Assembly (NCBI RefSeq): GCF_005491705.1
Contig: NZ_CP028092.1
Location: forward strand, 2,170,001 to 2,234,000
Length of the DNA stretch: 64,000 nucleotides
Reading direction: 5' to 3'
Origin: Pontibacter sp. SGAir0037
GTDB lineage: Bacteria; Bacteroidota; Bacteroidia; Cytophagales; Hymenobacteraceae
Below, piece by piece: positions 34,745 through 43,011 of this stretch (positions are counted from its first letter, which is position 1; each line of letters starts with the position of its first letter). The notes under the pieces are model-generated. The model was not told the origin of the DNA. It was given only the letters and a program-made list of their open reading frames with translations, and searched no databases. Both the position numbers and the translations under genes were made by a program.

Positions 34745-37399
34745 ATGAACCAGGATTTACAGCCGGATTTTCAATCAGTTTTTAACGTAATGCCAGGTAA
34801 ACACCTGGTTCTGAAACCTAACCCGCCACATTTCACCATTATCGCCATCAGCGATGACTTACTGGCAATTATCGGCCAGGACAGGCAAAAGGTATTGGGG
34901 AAAGATGCCTTTGAAGTCTTTCCCGAAAATCCCGAAGCTGTAACCGCAACAGGTCCCCGTAACTTCCGGAAATCACTGCATCGGGCCCTGCTTGAAAAAA
35001 AGCTAGACCAGGCTCCTGTCGGACGCTACGATATACGAAACGCCGAAGGAAAATTTGAAGTACGTTATTGGTCGTCGAGCTGTAAGCCTGTTTTAGATGC
35101 CGCAGGTAATGTAAGTTATATTTTACACACCACGACAGATGTGACAGAACTGGTGCTGGCCCGGAAAAGCGAGGAAGCTGTCAAGATCATGAAAACTGCC
35201 TATAGCCTGTTTATGCAGGCTCCTGTAGGTATTTCTATTGTCACGGGTCCTGAAAACATAGTTGAGCTGGCAAACGAGGAGCTTTATAAGGTACTGGGCA
35301 TCAATAAGGAAATAATTGGCAAACCCTTATTCTTATCGCTCCCGGAATTAAAAGCACTGGGTATTGCGGAGGTGCTGGACTATGTACGCAAAACCGGTCT
35401 GCCCTACCATGCCAAAGATTTAGAGTTTTACAGCCGGGCCAGCGGGAAAGAAGAACTCCGCTACTTCGATATAGTATACCAGCCTTATTACGAACAGGCT
35501 TCCGATAAAGAGCCAATAGGTGTATTCTGCATTACGCATGACGTAACCGAAAAAGTGATAAGCCGCAAAAAAATTGAAGAGAGTGAGCAGCAGGTACGTT
35601 CTGTGATAGAAAGCCTGTATCACCCTCTGGGCGTTTATATGGGCCCCGAAATGCGCATACAGTTTGCCAACCAAGGGCTGAAAGACGGCTTGGGCAAAGG
35701 CAACGACATTATCGGAAAGCTCTACAGAGAACTTCTTCCGGAACTCGAAGACCAGGAAATCTTTGAACATCTCGAAAGAGTATATAAAACGGGGATCCCC
35801 TTTAACAGCAAGAACCACCGGATAGACTTAGTGGTAAACGGAAAGCTGAAGCCTAATTACTTCGATTTCAGCTTTACACCTTTGTTTGATACCGAAGGCA
35901 AAGTATATGGCGTTGTTAATTCCGGGTCCGATGTAACCGACATGATCCTGGCGCAGAAGCAAATCGAAGAAAGCACAAGAGAGCTGAACAACCTGGCCAA
36001 CTCTATGCCCCAGATCGTCTGGATAGCCAACAGCAAGGGCGAAGTATACTTTTACAACGACAGAGTAAGTGAATTTGCCGGCGCCCGAAAACTGGAAGAC
36101 AACACCTGGAGCTGGAGCGGCTTACTTTATCCTGAAGACGAACAGCCAACCACTGAAGCCTGGAACAAAGCTATAAGAGAAGGATCCGTTTATGAGAAAG
36201 CACACAGGCTTCAGTTAAAAGATGGTTCTTACAGGTGGCATTTGAGCCGGGCTTTTCCGCAACGCGACGAAGAAGGCAACATAATCAAATGGTTTGGCAC
36301 TGCGACCGATGTGCATGAAGAAAAAGTAAGCCAGGAAAGGCTGCAGGCCATCCTGGATGCTACTCCCGAATGTATCAAGATTGTTGATGACGCAGGCACA
36401 CTGCAATACATGAACCCTTCGGGACTGGAAATGGTAGAAGGCACGGCAGACCTGCTGGGGAACGCCTGTGTATATGAAGTAATTGCACCAGAATACCGCT
36501 CCCGCTGGATAAAGAACCACAAACGTGTGTGCCGGGGAGAAAGCCTGAGCTGGGAGTTTGATATTATCGGGCTAAACGGAACGCGCCGCCGCATAGAAAC
36601 ACATGCCGTTCCTCTTCCGGGTGCTAACGGGCTGGCTCAGCTGGCTGTAAGCAGAGACATAACAGAGCGGAAGAAAACAGAAGAGGCGCTGGAGTTAAAG
36701 AATACCCAGCTTACGCGCATCAACAACGATCTGGACAACTTTATCTATACCGCATCACACGATTTAAAAGCACCGATTTCCAATATCGAGGGGCTTCTGA
36801 CCATACTGCACGAAGAGCTGAACACAAATGGAGCACCCGGAGCTGTTGCCCTTCAGATCATGCTCCTGATGCAACAGTCTGTGGATCGGTTTAAAGATAC
36901 CATCCATAGCCTCACCGATGTAGTGAAGCTCCAGCATGCCAGTACTGCCGAAGCGGTGCAAGTTAGTTTATCTGAAGTGATCGAGGAAGTAAGCCTGGAC
37001 CTGGAGCCATTAATTAAATCTTCCGGAGCGAAGATGGAAATTGATATAACCGCTTGTCCGTTTATTAAATTTTCTAAAAAGAACATGCGGAGTGTGGTGT
37101 ATAACCTGCTTTCCAATGCCCTTAAATACCGCTCTCCGGAGCGCAAGCTGCAGATCAGGATCAACTGCCACAGCATAACCGACTTTCATGTACTTACTGT
37201 AAGCGACAACGGACTTGGTTTTGACAGCAGCCGTACGGCAGATCTGTTCACGATGTTCAAGCGCTTCCACGACCACGTAGAGGGCACCGGTATCGGCCTT
37301 TATATGGTAAAGAAAATAGTAGACAATGCCGGTGGTCACATAGAAGTAGAAAGCCAGCTCAACCAAGGCACCACCTTCCGCATTTATTTTAAAAGATAA
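34745..37399 (+). CDS. multi-PAS sensor histidine kinase
   Basis: 884 residues, cytosolic (no membrane span). Five PAS domains are visible at about 10-140, 155-275, 285-405, 415-525 (PAS_3 type) and 535-645, then a HisKA domain with phospho-acceptor His in FIYTASHDLKAPISN, and an HATPase domain with N box VVYNLLSNALKYRS, G1 VSDNGLGFD and G2 EGTGIGLYMVKKI. It should sense a soluble signal or light/redox through the PAS cofactors. No response regulator is adjacent, so the partner is encoded elsewhere. A terminator-like hairpin follows. Confidence 0.92.
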   Translation: MNQDLQPDFQSVFNVMPGKHLVLKPNPPHFTIIAISDDLLAIIGQDRQKVLGKDAFEVFPENPEAVTATGPRNFRKSLHRALLEKKLDQAPVGRYDIRNAEGKFEVRYWSSSCKPVLDAAGNVSYILHTTTDVTELVLARKSEEAVKIMKTAYSLFMQAPVGISIVTGPENIVELANEELYKVLGINKEIIGKPLFLSLPELKALGIAEVLDYVRKTGLPYHAKDLEFYSRASGKEELRYFDIVYQPYYEQASDKEPIGVFCITHDVTEKVISRKKIEESEQQVRSVIESLYHPLGVYMGPEMRIQFANQGLKDGLGKGNDIIGKLYRELLPELEDQEIFEHLERVYKTGIPFNSKNHRIDLVVNGKLKPNYFDFSFTPLFDTEGKVYGVVNSGSDVTDMILAQKQIEESTRELNNLANSMPQIVWIANSKGEVYFYNDRVSEFAGARKLEDNTWSWSGLLYPEDEQPTTEAWNKAIREGSVYEKAHRLQLKDGSYRWHLSRAFPQRDEEGNIIKWFGTATDVHEEKVSQERLQAILDATPECIKIVDDAGTLQYMNPSGLEMVEGTADLLGNACVYEVIAPEYRSRWIKNHKRVCRGESLSWEFDIIGLNGTRRRIETHAVPLPGANGLAQLAVSRDITERKKTEEALELKNTQLTRINNDLDNFIYTASHDLKAPISNIEGLLTILHEELNTNGAPGAVALQIMLLMQQSVDRFKDTIHSLTDVVKLQHASTAEAVQVSLSEVIEEVSLDLEPLIKSSGAKMEIDITACPFIKFSKKNMRSVVYNLLSNALKYRSPERKLQIRINCHSITDFHVLTVSDNGLGFDSSRTADLFTMFKRFHDHVEGTGIGLYMVKKIVDNAGGHIEVESQLNQGTTFRIYFKR

Positions 37400-37724
37400 A
37401 GGGTAAAACAACAACTATAGCTTCTATGCTGAAGCATGTGGTATAGCAGGCGTAGCAGCAGCCACATCTGCTTGAAATTTAACAATTACTTTACAAACTC
37501 CTTCAGCTTAGCCTGCAGGAGTTTGTTATTTTAGCCCCCTTTAAAGCTGCTACGACAGTCTGCCCCTGCTTAATAGAAATAATTTGCTGCTTTCTTTTTT
37601 ACCAATCAACATATAAAACCTTTACACAACAACCTGAAGCAGCAAAAGCAGGTAAAGGGTATAGTTTCGGGAAATCCGGAGGTAAACCTAAACGGGCTTT
37701 TCATTCATTTACAGGGAAGAAAGT
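37400..37724. other. non-coding stretch
   Basis: 325 bases between two plus-strand genes. It holds the hairpin at 37493-37532 and probably the promoter of the SGNH gene. Confidence 0.45.
37493..37532 (+). terminator. terminator-like hairpin after the histidine kinase
   Basis: 10-bp perfect stem ACAAACTCCT / AGGAGTTTGT with a 14-base loop, followed by the weak T-rich TATTTTA. Confidence 0.55.
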
Positions 37725-38339
37725 ATGTATTGGTACGAGGAAGAAATACAAAGGCTGGAGAAAGAAAGAGCGGAGCTTAGCTACAGTCCGTCTACATTAT
37801 TTTACGGTAGCTCTTCTATCAGGCTATGGGAAACGCTGGAGAAGGACTTTAAAGAATATATACCTGTAAACCTGGGTTTTGGCGGCTCTACCCTGGCCGG
37901 CTGTGTCTGGTTTTTTGAGCGTGCCGTGGCTCCTTTTAATCCTGATACACTGGTGCTTTATGCCGGCGACAACGACCTGGGCGATGGCCGGAACCCGGAA
38001 GAGGTGTTTATCTTTTTTCAGCAGTTTGTAGCCCGCACCAGGCAACGCTTCGGCGACCAGCTGCCTTGCTACTTTGTTTCGCTAAAACCAAGCCCCAGCC
38101 GCAATCACCTGCTCGAAAGCTTCAGGTACACGAACCGCCTGATTGAGTCGGAGATTATGCGGCTGCACCATAACTGGAAGTTTATAAACGTGTTTGACCC
38201 GATGCTCGACATCTATGGAAATCCGCAGCACATGTATTACGAAAGCGATGGCCTGCACATGAACAGCAAAGGCTACGAACTCTGGACCAAAATTATACGG
38301 GCAAACATCCCGCTGCCTTCGCCGGAACCCAGGAAATAG
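37725..38339 (+). CDS. SGNH/GDSL-type esterase
   Basis: 204 residues, no signal peptide. SGNH hydrolase blocks: I as LFYGSSSIRLW (catalytic Ser), II as LGFGGSTLAG (Gly), III as YAGDNDLGDG (Asn) and V as SDGLHMNSKGY (Asp and His). It should hydrolyse ester bonds in the cytoplasm. It is the first gene of a pair: the next gene at 38379 starts 39 bases after its stop and encodes another esterase-like protein. Confidence 0.87.
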   Translation: MYWYEEEIQRLEKERAELSYSPSTLFYGSSSIRLWETLEKDFKEYIPVNLGFGGSTLAGCVWFFERAVAPFNPDTLVLYAGDNDLGDGRNPEEVFIFFQQFVARTRQRFGDQLPCYFVSLKPSPSRNHLLESFRYTNRLIESEIMRLHHNWKFINVFDPMLDIYGNPQHMYYESDGLHMNSKGYELWTKIIRANIPLPSPEPRK

Positions 38340-38378
38340 TGATACCAAACCTGCTGCTATCCCAAGCTGCCGCTCCCG

Positions 38379-39104
38379 ATGAACAGAGAATACCATAAGT
38401 GGTACAGCCCCTCCCTGCAGCGGGATATGGAGCTGCTGGTTTTCGGCCATGCCGGTGCGGCTGTATTGTTTTTCCCGGCACGCATGGGCCGCTTCTACGA
38501 CTACGAAAACTGGCGCATGATAGAAGCCATCCGTGATAAGATAGAGCAGGGGCATCTGCAGGTATACTGTGTAGACAGCGTAGACACCGAAAGCTTTTAC
38601 TGCGACAGCTGCCACCCCTCAGCCAAAGTTGACCGCTACCTGCAATACGAGCAGTACATTCTGCAGGAGGTAATTCCGTTGATACATCGTAAAAGTCCCG
38701 GAGCTGCCATGATTTCTGCCGGCTGCAGCCTGGGAGCTTACCATGCTGTAAATTTCGCTTTCAAGCACCCAAACCTTTTTAGCAAGGTGGCAGGCATGAG
38801 CGGCCGCTATGAGCTGGGCCAGCAGATCAGCCACTACCGCGACCTGCTGCAGGGCTACTGGAGTGAGAATGTATACTTTAATATGCCCAACCAGTACCTT
38901 CCGGGCATAGGCGACTCCTGGCTGCACGCCCTCCGAAGCATAGACATCGTATTGGCAGTGGGAAAAGAAGACCCGTTCCTGGGCAGCAATCTGTATCTGA
39001 GCCAGGTACTCCATAGCAAAGGCATACCACACGCCCTGCACATTTGGGACGAAGAAGCCCACCGCCCCCGCTACTGGCGAAAAATGGTGCGCTTGTATTT
39101 GTAG
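38379..39104 (+). CDS. alpha/beta-hydrolase of the esterase D/PHB depolymerase type
   Basis: 241 residues, no signal peptide. It starts MNREYHKWYSPSLQRDMELL. Nucleophile elbow GCSLGAYHA within MISAGCSLGAYHAVNFA; acid region VLAVGKEDPF; histidine in WDEEAHRPRYW. The arrangement fits the esterase D-like family often annotated as putative esterase. The gene is in a probable two-gene operon with the SGNH esterase at 37725. The substrate is unknown. Confidence 0.8.
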   Translation: MNREYHKWYSPSLQRDMELLVFGHAGAAVLFFPARMGRFYDYENWRMIEAIRDKIEQGHLQVYCVDSVDTESFYCDSCHPSAKVDRYLQYEQYILQEVIPLIHRKSPGAAMISAGCSLGAYHAVNFAFKHPNLFSKVAGMSGRYELGQQISHYRDLLQGYWSENVYFNMPNQYLPGIGDSWLHALRSIDIVLAVGKEDPFLGSNLYLSQVLHSKGIPHALHIWDEEAHRPRYWRKMVRLYL

Positions 39105-39142
39105 AGATAGTCGCTCCAGGTAGCGCTGGTGCATGCCTACTC

Positions 39143-39583
39143 CTATTCCGGCACATTGGTAATATATGAACTACCGGCTTTGATGCCTTCTACAAGATCT
39201 TGAATGGTTTTTGTTTTGAAAACTTTCAGCAGATGATCGCGGTAAGCTTTGATATCGTTGTGGAGCGGACAGGGGTGTTTGTCGGAGCACTGCTTCATAC
39301 CCATCCCGCACTTTCTGAAAGCCTCCAGCCCATCAATTACATTCACTACTTCCAGTATGGTCAGTTCAGAGGATGGCCGGTGCAGGTAAAATCCTCCGCC
39401 TGGTCCTTTAGCTGATGCTATCAGGTTTTTATGGACCATTTCCTGCAGAATTTTACCAATATACTGTACCGGTACTTCCAGCTCTTTACCAATATCCTTA
39501 AAGCCTACTTTACGGCCACTTGCATTTATAATGGCAATGTATACAATGGCACGAAGAGCATATTCTGTAGTTTTCGATAGCAT
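39143..39583 (-). CDS. Rrf2-family transcriptional regulator (NsrR/IscR-type)
   Basis: 146 residues. Winged helix-turn-helix with LSKTTEYALRAIVYIA at the start and GPGGGFYLHRP in the wing. Three conserved cysteines in KCGMGMKQCSDKHPCPLH (about 91-108) are placed to hold an Fe-S cluster, as in NsrR or IscR. The gene lies at one edge of the nitrogen-oxide block, so control by NO or iron-sulfur status is likely. It is the only regulator of this type in the window and so the first candidate for the palindromes before ric/nrdJ and the cytochrome c-nosZ operon. Confidence 0.9.
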   Translation of the reverse strand: MLSKTTEYALRAIVYIAIINASGRKVGFKDIGKELEVPVQYIGKILQEMVHKNLIASAKGPGGGFYLHRPSSELTILEVVNVIDGLEAFRKCGMGMKQCSDKHPCPLHNDIKAYRDHLLKVFKTKTIQDLVEGIKAGSSYITNVPE

Positions 39584-39878
39584 AGCTGAGGCCTTTGCCC
39601 AATTTAAAAATATGAATTAGAAATAGTATCTAAAATTCCAATTCTGCAACTTAGGTGTACTATTCTCAAGAAGCACTTTTTACACAAGTACAATTTGCAG
39701 CAGCAAAGGTACTATAGTTACTCCATTTAATATTAAATAAAACAATTGCTCAAAAACCGTCATTATTAATCAAATGAAGTATAGTATACAATTATGGAAG
39801 TCTTAACTTATATAATTGTTGCGTATGCTCTAAACTCTCTTTTGAGTTTATCATTTCTAATACGATGAAGTGATAACT
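39584..39878. other. non-coding stretch, Rrf2 promoter region
   Basis: 295 AT-rich bases between two minus-strand genes. It contains the imperfect palindrome at 39614-39638, and near its right end the stem TAAACTC/GAGTTTA (6-base loop) about 35 bases after the stop of the SufT-like gene, a weak terminator candidate. Confidence 0.45.
39614..39638. promoter_or_regulatory. palindrome upstream of the Rrf2 gene
   Basis: TTAGA-N7-TCTAA core with outer GAATT/AATTC, 31 bases upstream of the Rrf2 start. Possible autoregulatory site; it differs from the AATAAAAGA palindromes. Confidence 0.35.
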
Positions 39879-40199
39879 CTATTTCCCTTCCAACTGGCGC
39901 GTTCCTTCTACGGTAATCATTTCTATTGACCATGCCGGGGACCATACCAGCTCAATTTTCACATCCAGATCAGGAAAGCGTTTCTGCAGTATCTGCTCTG
40001 CTGCTGTCACAATGGTGCCGCCCATAGGGCAGCCTGGCGTAGTTAGCGTCAGTTCTATCGTTAATACATCCTCTTGCAGACTTACGCTGTAAACCAACCC
40101 AAGGTCTACAATGTTAATACCCACTTCAGGATCTATAATATATTTCAGGGTTTCGAATACTTCAGATCCCAAGTCCAGCCTGTGCGTTTTCATAAGCAA
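39879..40199 (-). CDS. SufT/PaaD-like DUF59 metal-sulfur cluster assembly protein
   Basis: 106 residues, one MIP18/DUF59 domain. Family marks are IIDPEVGINIVDLGLVYSV and LTLTTPGCPMGGTIV, with the conserved cysteine of the GCP motif. Such proteins help place Fe-S clusters into target proteins. It is the last gene of a tight four-gene operon; its start lies 38 bases inside the preceding membrane-protein gene, so translation is probably coupled. In this company it probably supports cluster assembly or repair under nitrosative or low-oxygen conditions. Confidence 0.88.
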   Translation of the reverse strand: MLMKTHRLDLGSEVFETLKYIIDPEVGINIVDLGLVYSVSLQEDVLTIELTLTTPGCPMGGTIVTAAEQILQKRFPDLDVKIELVWSPAWSIEMITVEGTRQLEGK

Positions 40200-41481
40200 A
40201 AGGTTTTAGGTCGCGTACTTTGTGTAAGAGCAGTCGGAATACATTTACAGTATACAGCGCCGCTGTTACAGTAAACAGAATGGCACCCATAAGTATAAGC
40301 TGTTCCAATTGCAACAGTACACCTGTTATCAGCACTATATAGCCTGATAAGTAACTTAGGTTCTGCCACAACAACAATTTATGGCTGTAAATATCTTTGG
40401 GTAGTGGGGTCTTATAACGTCCCACAAGATTTTCGTAAGCATGCATCCAAACTATAAAAGGTAGGGTTTTAAAAGTCTGCCCCAGTATAATAGCCGTTAC
40501 AAATCCCAGAAATAATGAAATGCCATATACCAGGCAGATAGAAGACAACCACCTTGGTGAGAGCGCCAGATCACTACTTACCACAATAACCAATAGCAAC
40601 GGCAACAGTAAAAGACCAAGAGCTACAAATGTCTGTTTCATGCCCAAGTCTATATCGTGCCGCTGCTTCAGGCAATTTGCCTCGTACAGGAATGACAGAA
40701 ACAAGCCTACTCCTGCTACAACCAGTGCCGCATAAGCAGGCAAGAAAGGAGTATGAAAGAACAGGTGATCAATGCCAAACAAAGTTAAGCCTGCATTGAT
40801 CAAGTTATAGCTCCAGTCCAGCTTTTTGGTGTGGGTAGGGTGCGAAAGCAGGAACATCGGAATTAACTTAGCTCCTACGCCAATAATGAGTAACAGAAAC
40901 CAGCCAGCCATCCCTATGTGAGCATGCAGCTTGAGGTAGTGCAGATGGTCTGCAGGCAAAAAAGCCATGGTAAAGTTAAAAGCCATCAGCAAGCCAACTA
41001 AGCCTGTAACCAGCAGCCAGATAGCAGAAGTAACGATAAAATCGGCTTCTATGGTCCATTTAGGAGCCTTTCTAGCTGTTTGTATGACGTTGACATTAAA
41101 CAACAGAAAGGATAGGAAAAGCAGAACTGCACCTGATTGCATCAGCCCGCCCAACTGAAAATGCCAGAAGGAACAAGCCAATAAAATGGTACCCGCTGCA
41201 AGCAAACCAAATGTATACATGGCTAATCGCTCGCTGTGCAGTTTGCATTCCAGCAGCACAGGCAGTAGCTGGTAAAGTGCCCCGAAGATCAGCATGGTAG
41301 CCCAACCTAGCGCTGCTACATGCGTGAGTGTAAGAAGCTTCGGGTTAAAATAATGCCCTCCAAAAGCATCTGTAGATAAAAGCAGCAGGATGCCCAGTAC
41401 CAGAAAGGCACAGGCGGCAAAGGCATAATGAGGCAACACGACCCATTTGCCTGGAGACTTGGAAATGGTTGCAGTACTCAT
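40162..41481 (-). CDS. haem-copper oxidase subunit I-like/NnrS-like membrane protein
   Basis: 439 residues with about 12 membrane spans. Histidines lie in membrane segments: LTHVAALGWATMLIFG, LHYLKLHAHIGMAGWF and GIDHLFFH. This resembles subunit I-like proteins found beside denitrification genes in Bacteroidota and the NnrS group of haem/copper membrane proteins. The HPEVY helix of true oxidases is missing, so an O2- or NO-reducing centre is not assured. It lies in the operon hemerythrin - DUF2249 - this gene - SufT, with 2-base gaps, and is probably part of the cell's handling of NO or low oxygen. Confidence 0.75.
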   Translation of the reverse strand: MSTATISKSPGKWVVLPHYAFAACAFLVLGILLLLSTDAFGGHYFNPKLLTLTHVAALGWATMLIFGALYQLLPVLLECKLHSERLAMYTFGLLAAGTILLACSFWHFQLGGLMQSGAVLLFLSFLLFNVNVIQTARKAPKWTIEADFIVTSAIWLLVTGLVGLLMAFNFTMAFLPADHLHYLKLHAHIGMAGWFLLLIIGVGAKLIPMFLLSHPTHTKKLDWSYNLINAGLTLFGIDHLFFHTPFLPAYAALVVAGVGLFLSFLYEANCLKQRHDIDLGMKQTFVALGLLLLPLLLVIVVSSDLALSPRWLSSICLVYGISLFLGFVTAIILGQTFKTLPFIVWMHAYENLVGRYKTPLPKDIYSHKLLLWQNLSYLSGYIVLITGVLLQLEQLILMGAILFTVTAALYTVNVFRLLLHKVRDLKPFAYENAQAGLGI

Positions 41482-41483
41482 AA

Positions 41484-42308
41484 TTATATCTCTTTATAAA
41501 TGATTAGGTAAACTTCGGCAAGCCCCACGCTTTTAGAGGTATAGGAAAAGCCTCTTTCCTGCAGTTGTGGCAAAAGGTACTGAGGTATCCGCTTATGGGC
41601 CACGTAAAGTGCCCTATCAGGAGGTAACAGTTCCAGTTCGTTCAGAATAGAGATCATGGGCTGCGGTATTTCGAGGTGGCGCACGTCCAGGTATTTGCAT
41701 TTGCCTTCAAAGCGCTTTTCAATTGCTTCAAAGCTTAGAGCTAACTCTAATGTGTTTTCTGTAGCTTGGATAGCAGGCGCAGTTTGTTTCCGGAAGTAGG
41801 TATACACCAGGTCAGCAGCTTTCTCTTCGGTAAAGGAGGTATAGCCTTTCTTCTGAAGTATAGCAATGAGCGGCGTGGGCTCAAAGGTGTTGATGAGCCG
41901 GAGGACTTTATGACTGCCAATTTCCTCTACCGCCCCCATTATCTCCAGAAAAGGATCCTGGCCTGTTGAAATAGCTTCCCGCACATCCAGCGAAAGTATA
42001 TTATCCTCAGACAAATCAACCGGAAAGCCAGGCAGTTCAGGCTCAGGTTTAGGCAACTGTGCTGCTGTTGGAGTAGCAGAGCTATTGTTGATGGTGAACC
42101 CTAAGGGCACCAGCTTTTCAAAAAAAGTATCTACCTCACAGCAGCCTATCCGGGCAGCATCGGCTATTGTTACCCGTGAGGCCAGCACTTTGCGGAGCAG
42201 CGGGTTTCGGAGCCTGGCAAAATGTTTGTTAATAGAGGCAATGGCCTCAATGGCTTCGGGATTTGCTTTTATGATTGCTGAAATTTTAGTGTTGGGGGCA
42301 ATAGTCAT
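41484..42308 (-). CDS. DUF1858-DUF2249-DUF2249 protein
   Basis: 274 residues, cytosolic. The N-terminal part (about 3-65) looks like DUF1858, with ARIGCCEVDTFFEKL carrying a vicinal cysteine pair, like the ScdA_N segment of Ric. Two DUF2249 (SirA-like fold) domains follow at about 105-170 (LSLDVREAISTGQDP) and 205-272 (CKYLDVRHLEIPQP). DUF2249 domains occur next to hemerythrins and NO-related genes. It is two bases from genes on both sides, so operon membership is certain in layout. I infer a role in iron or electron handling for nitrosative stress. Confidence 0.82.
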   Translation of the reverse strand: MTIAPNTKISAIIKANPEAIEAIASINKHFARLRNPLLRKVLASRVTIADAARIGCCEVDTFFEKLVPLGFTINNSSATPTAAQLPKPEPELPGFPVDLSEDNILSLDVREAISTGQDPFLEIMGAVEEIGSHKVLRLINTFEPTPLIAILQKKGYTSFTEEKAADLVYTYFRKQTAPAIQATENTLELALSFEAIEKRFEGKCKYLDVRHLEIPQPMISILNELELLPPDRALYVAHKRIPQYLLPQLQERGFSYTSKSVGLAEVYLIIYKEI

Positions 42309-42310
42309 CG

Positions 42311-42814
42311 CTAAGCTGTTTTAGATGGTTTTTCCCAGAAGCTGATCGGAAAGCTATCCTGTTTATCAGTATGTTTATGCGCCAGTAGTTGCCCTGTCAG
42401 CTCGAGTTGATCGGAATGCGTAACGGCCTGCAGGTATGGGTACAAGTGCCGTTCTTCCCAGCGGATATGCTCCTCCAGGTCTTGCTGCAGCACCTCGAAC
42501 AGCTCTCTTGTGAGCCGGTTTCCCTGGCAGATGCAGTCGATAATTTCGTGCAGCAGGTGGTGTTCCTCCTCCAGCTGTAGGCGCGGTGTTTCATTTTCAG
42601 GCACCAGCCGGTTCAGGAGCCACTCTTCTTCCTCGCAATGTGCTTTCAGCACATGATCCCAGAAGTACTGCACATACTCCCGAAGCACCTCCAGGTCAGT
42701 TCCATTCTGAAGCCCCTGCCGCAGCTTCCAGCAAAACAGTAATCCAAAGTGGTGCTCCCGTGACAGTGGCACCAGGCTTTTATCTCTTTTCAATGGTGTG
42801 GTTGCTCTTTTCAT
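42311..42814 (-). CDS. hemerythrin HHE-domain protein
   Basis: 167 residues, one four-helix hemerythrin-like domain. The iron ligands expected are all present: REHHFGLL, HVLKAHCEEEEW, EEEHHLLHEII and HIRWEERHLYPYL. Such di-iron proteins bind O2 or NO or take part in Fe-S repair. It is the first gene of the operon that continues with DUF2249, the oxidase-like membrane protein and SufT. Its start is directly next to the palindromic repeat element at 42830-43010, which separates it from the Ric gene; expression could come by read-through from the ric promoter or from a promoter inside that element. Confidence 0.88.
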   Translation of the reverse strand: MKRATTPLKRDKSLVPLSREHHFGLLFCWKLRQGLQNGTDLEVLREYVQYFWDHVLKAHCEEEEWLLNRLVPENETPRLQLEEEHHLLHEIIDCICQGNRLTRELFEVLQQDLEEHIRWEERHLYPYLQAVTHSDQLELTGQLLAHKHTDKQDSFPISFWEKPSKTA

Positions 42815-42829
42815 GGTCTTTTCTCTTAG

Positions 42830-43010
42830 GATTCAGAATTTAGGGATGAACAGGATAAATCGTTGAAAAGACCCAACCACCCCCACCCCTCCTTATTTAA
42901 GAAACGGAGCTTAAAAGTCTAGAAGCTGGTGCGAGCTTGTAGCTCGCACCAGCAGTTCTTATATTTTGTACAAACCCTATTTATCCTTACATCCTGAAAA
43001 TCCTGATCAT
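42830..43010. repeat. MITE-like or REP-like element with central palindrome
   Basis: About 180 bases filling nearly all of the gap between the hemerythrin and Ric genes. The outer ends (42830-42860 and, as reverse complement, 42979-43010) are alike over about 30 bases, both ending in GGATAAAT. At 42925-42953 there is a perfect 13-bp stem, GCTGGTGCGAGCT / AGCTCGCACCAGC, with a TGT loop. A further pair GGTCTTTTC (42815) / GAAAAGACC (42865) is nested. No coding sequence inside. It could work as a terminator or RNA processing site between the two genes. Confidence 0.55.
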
Positions 43011-43011
43011 A

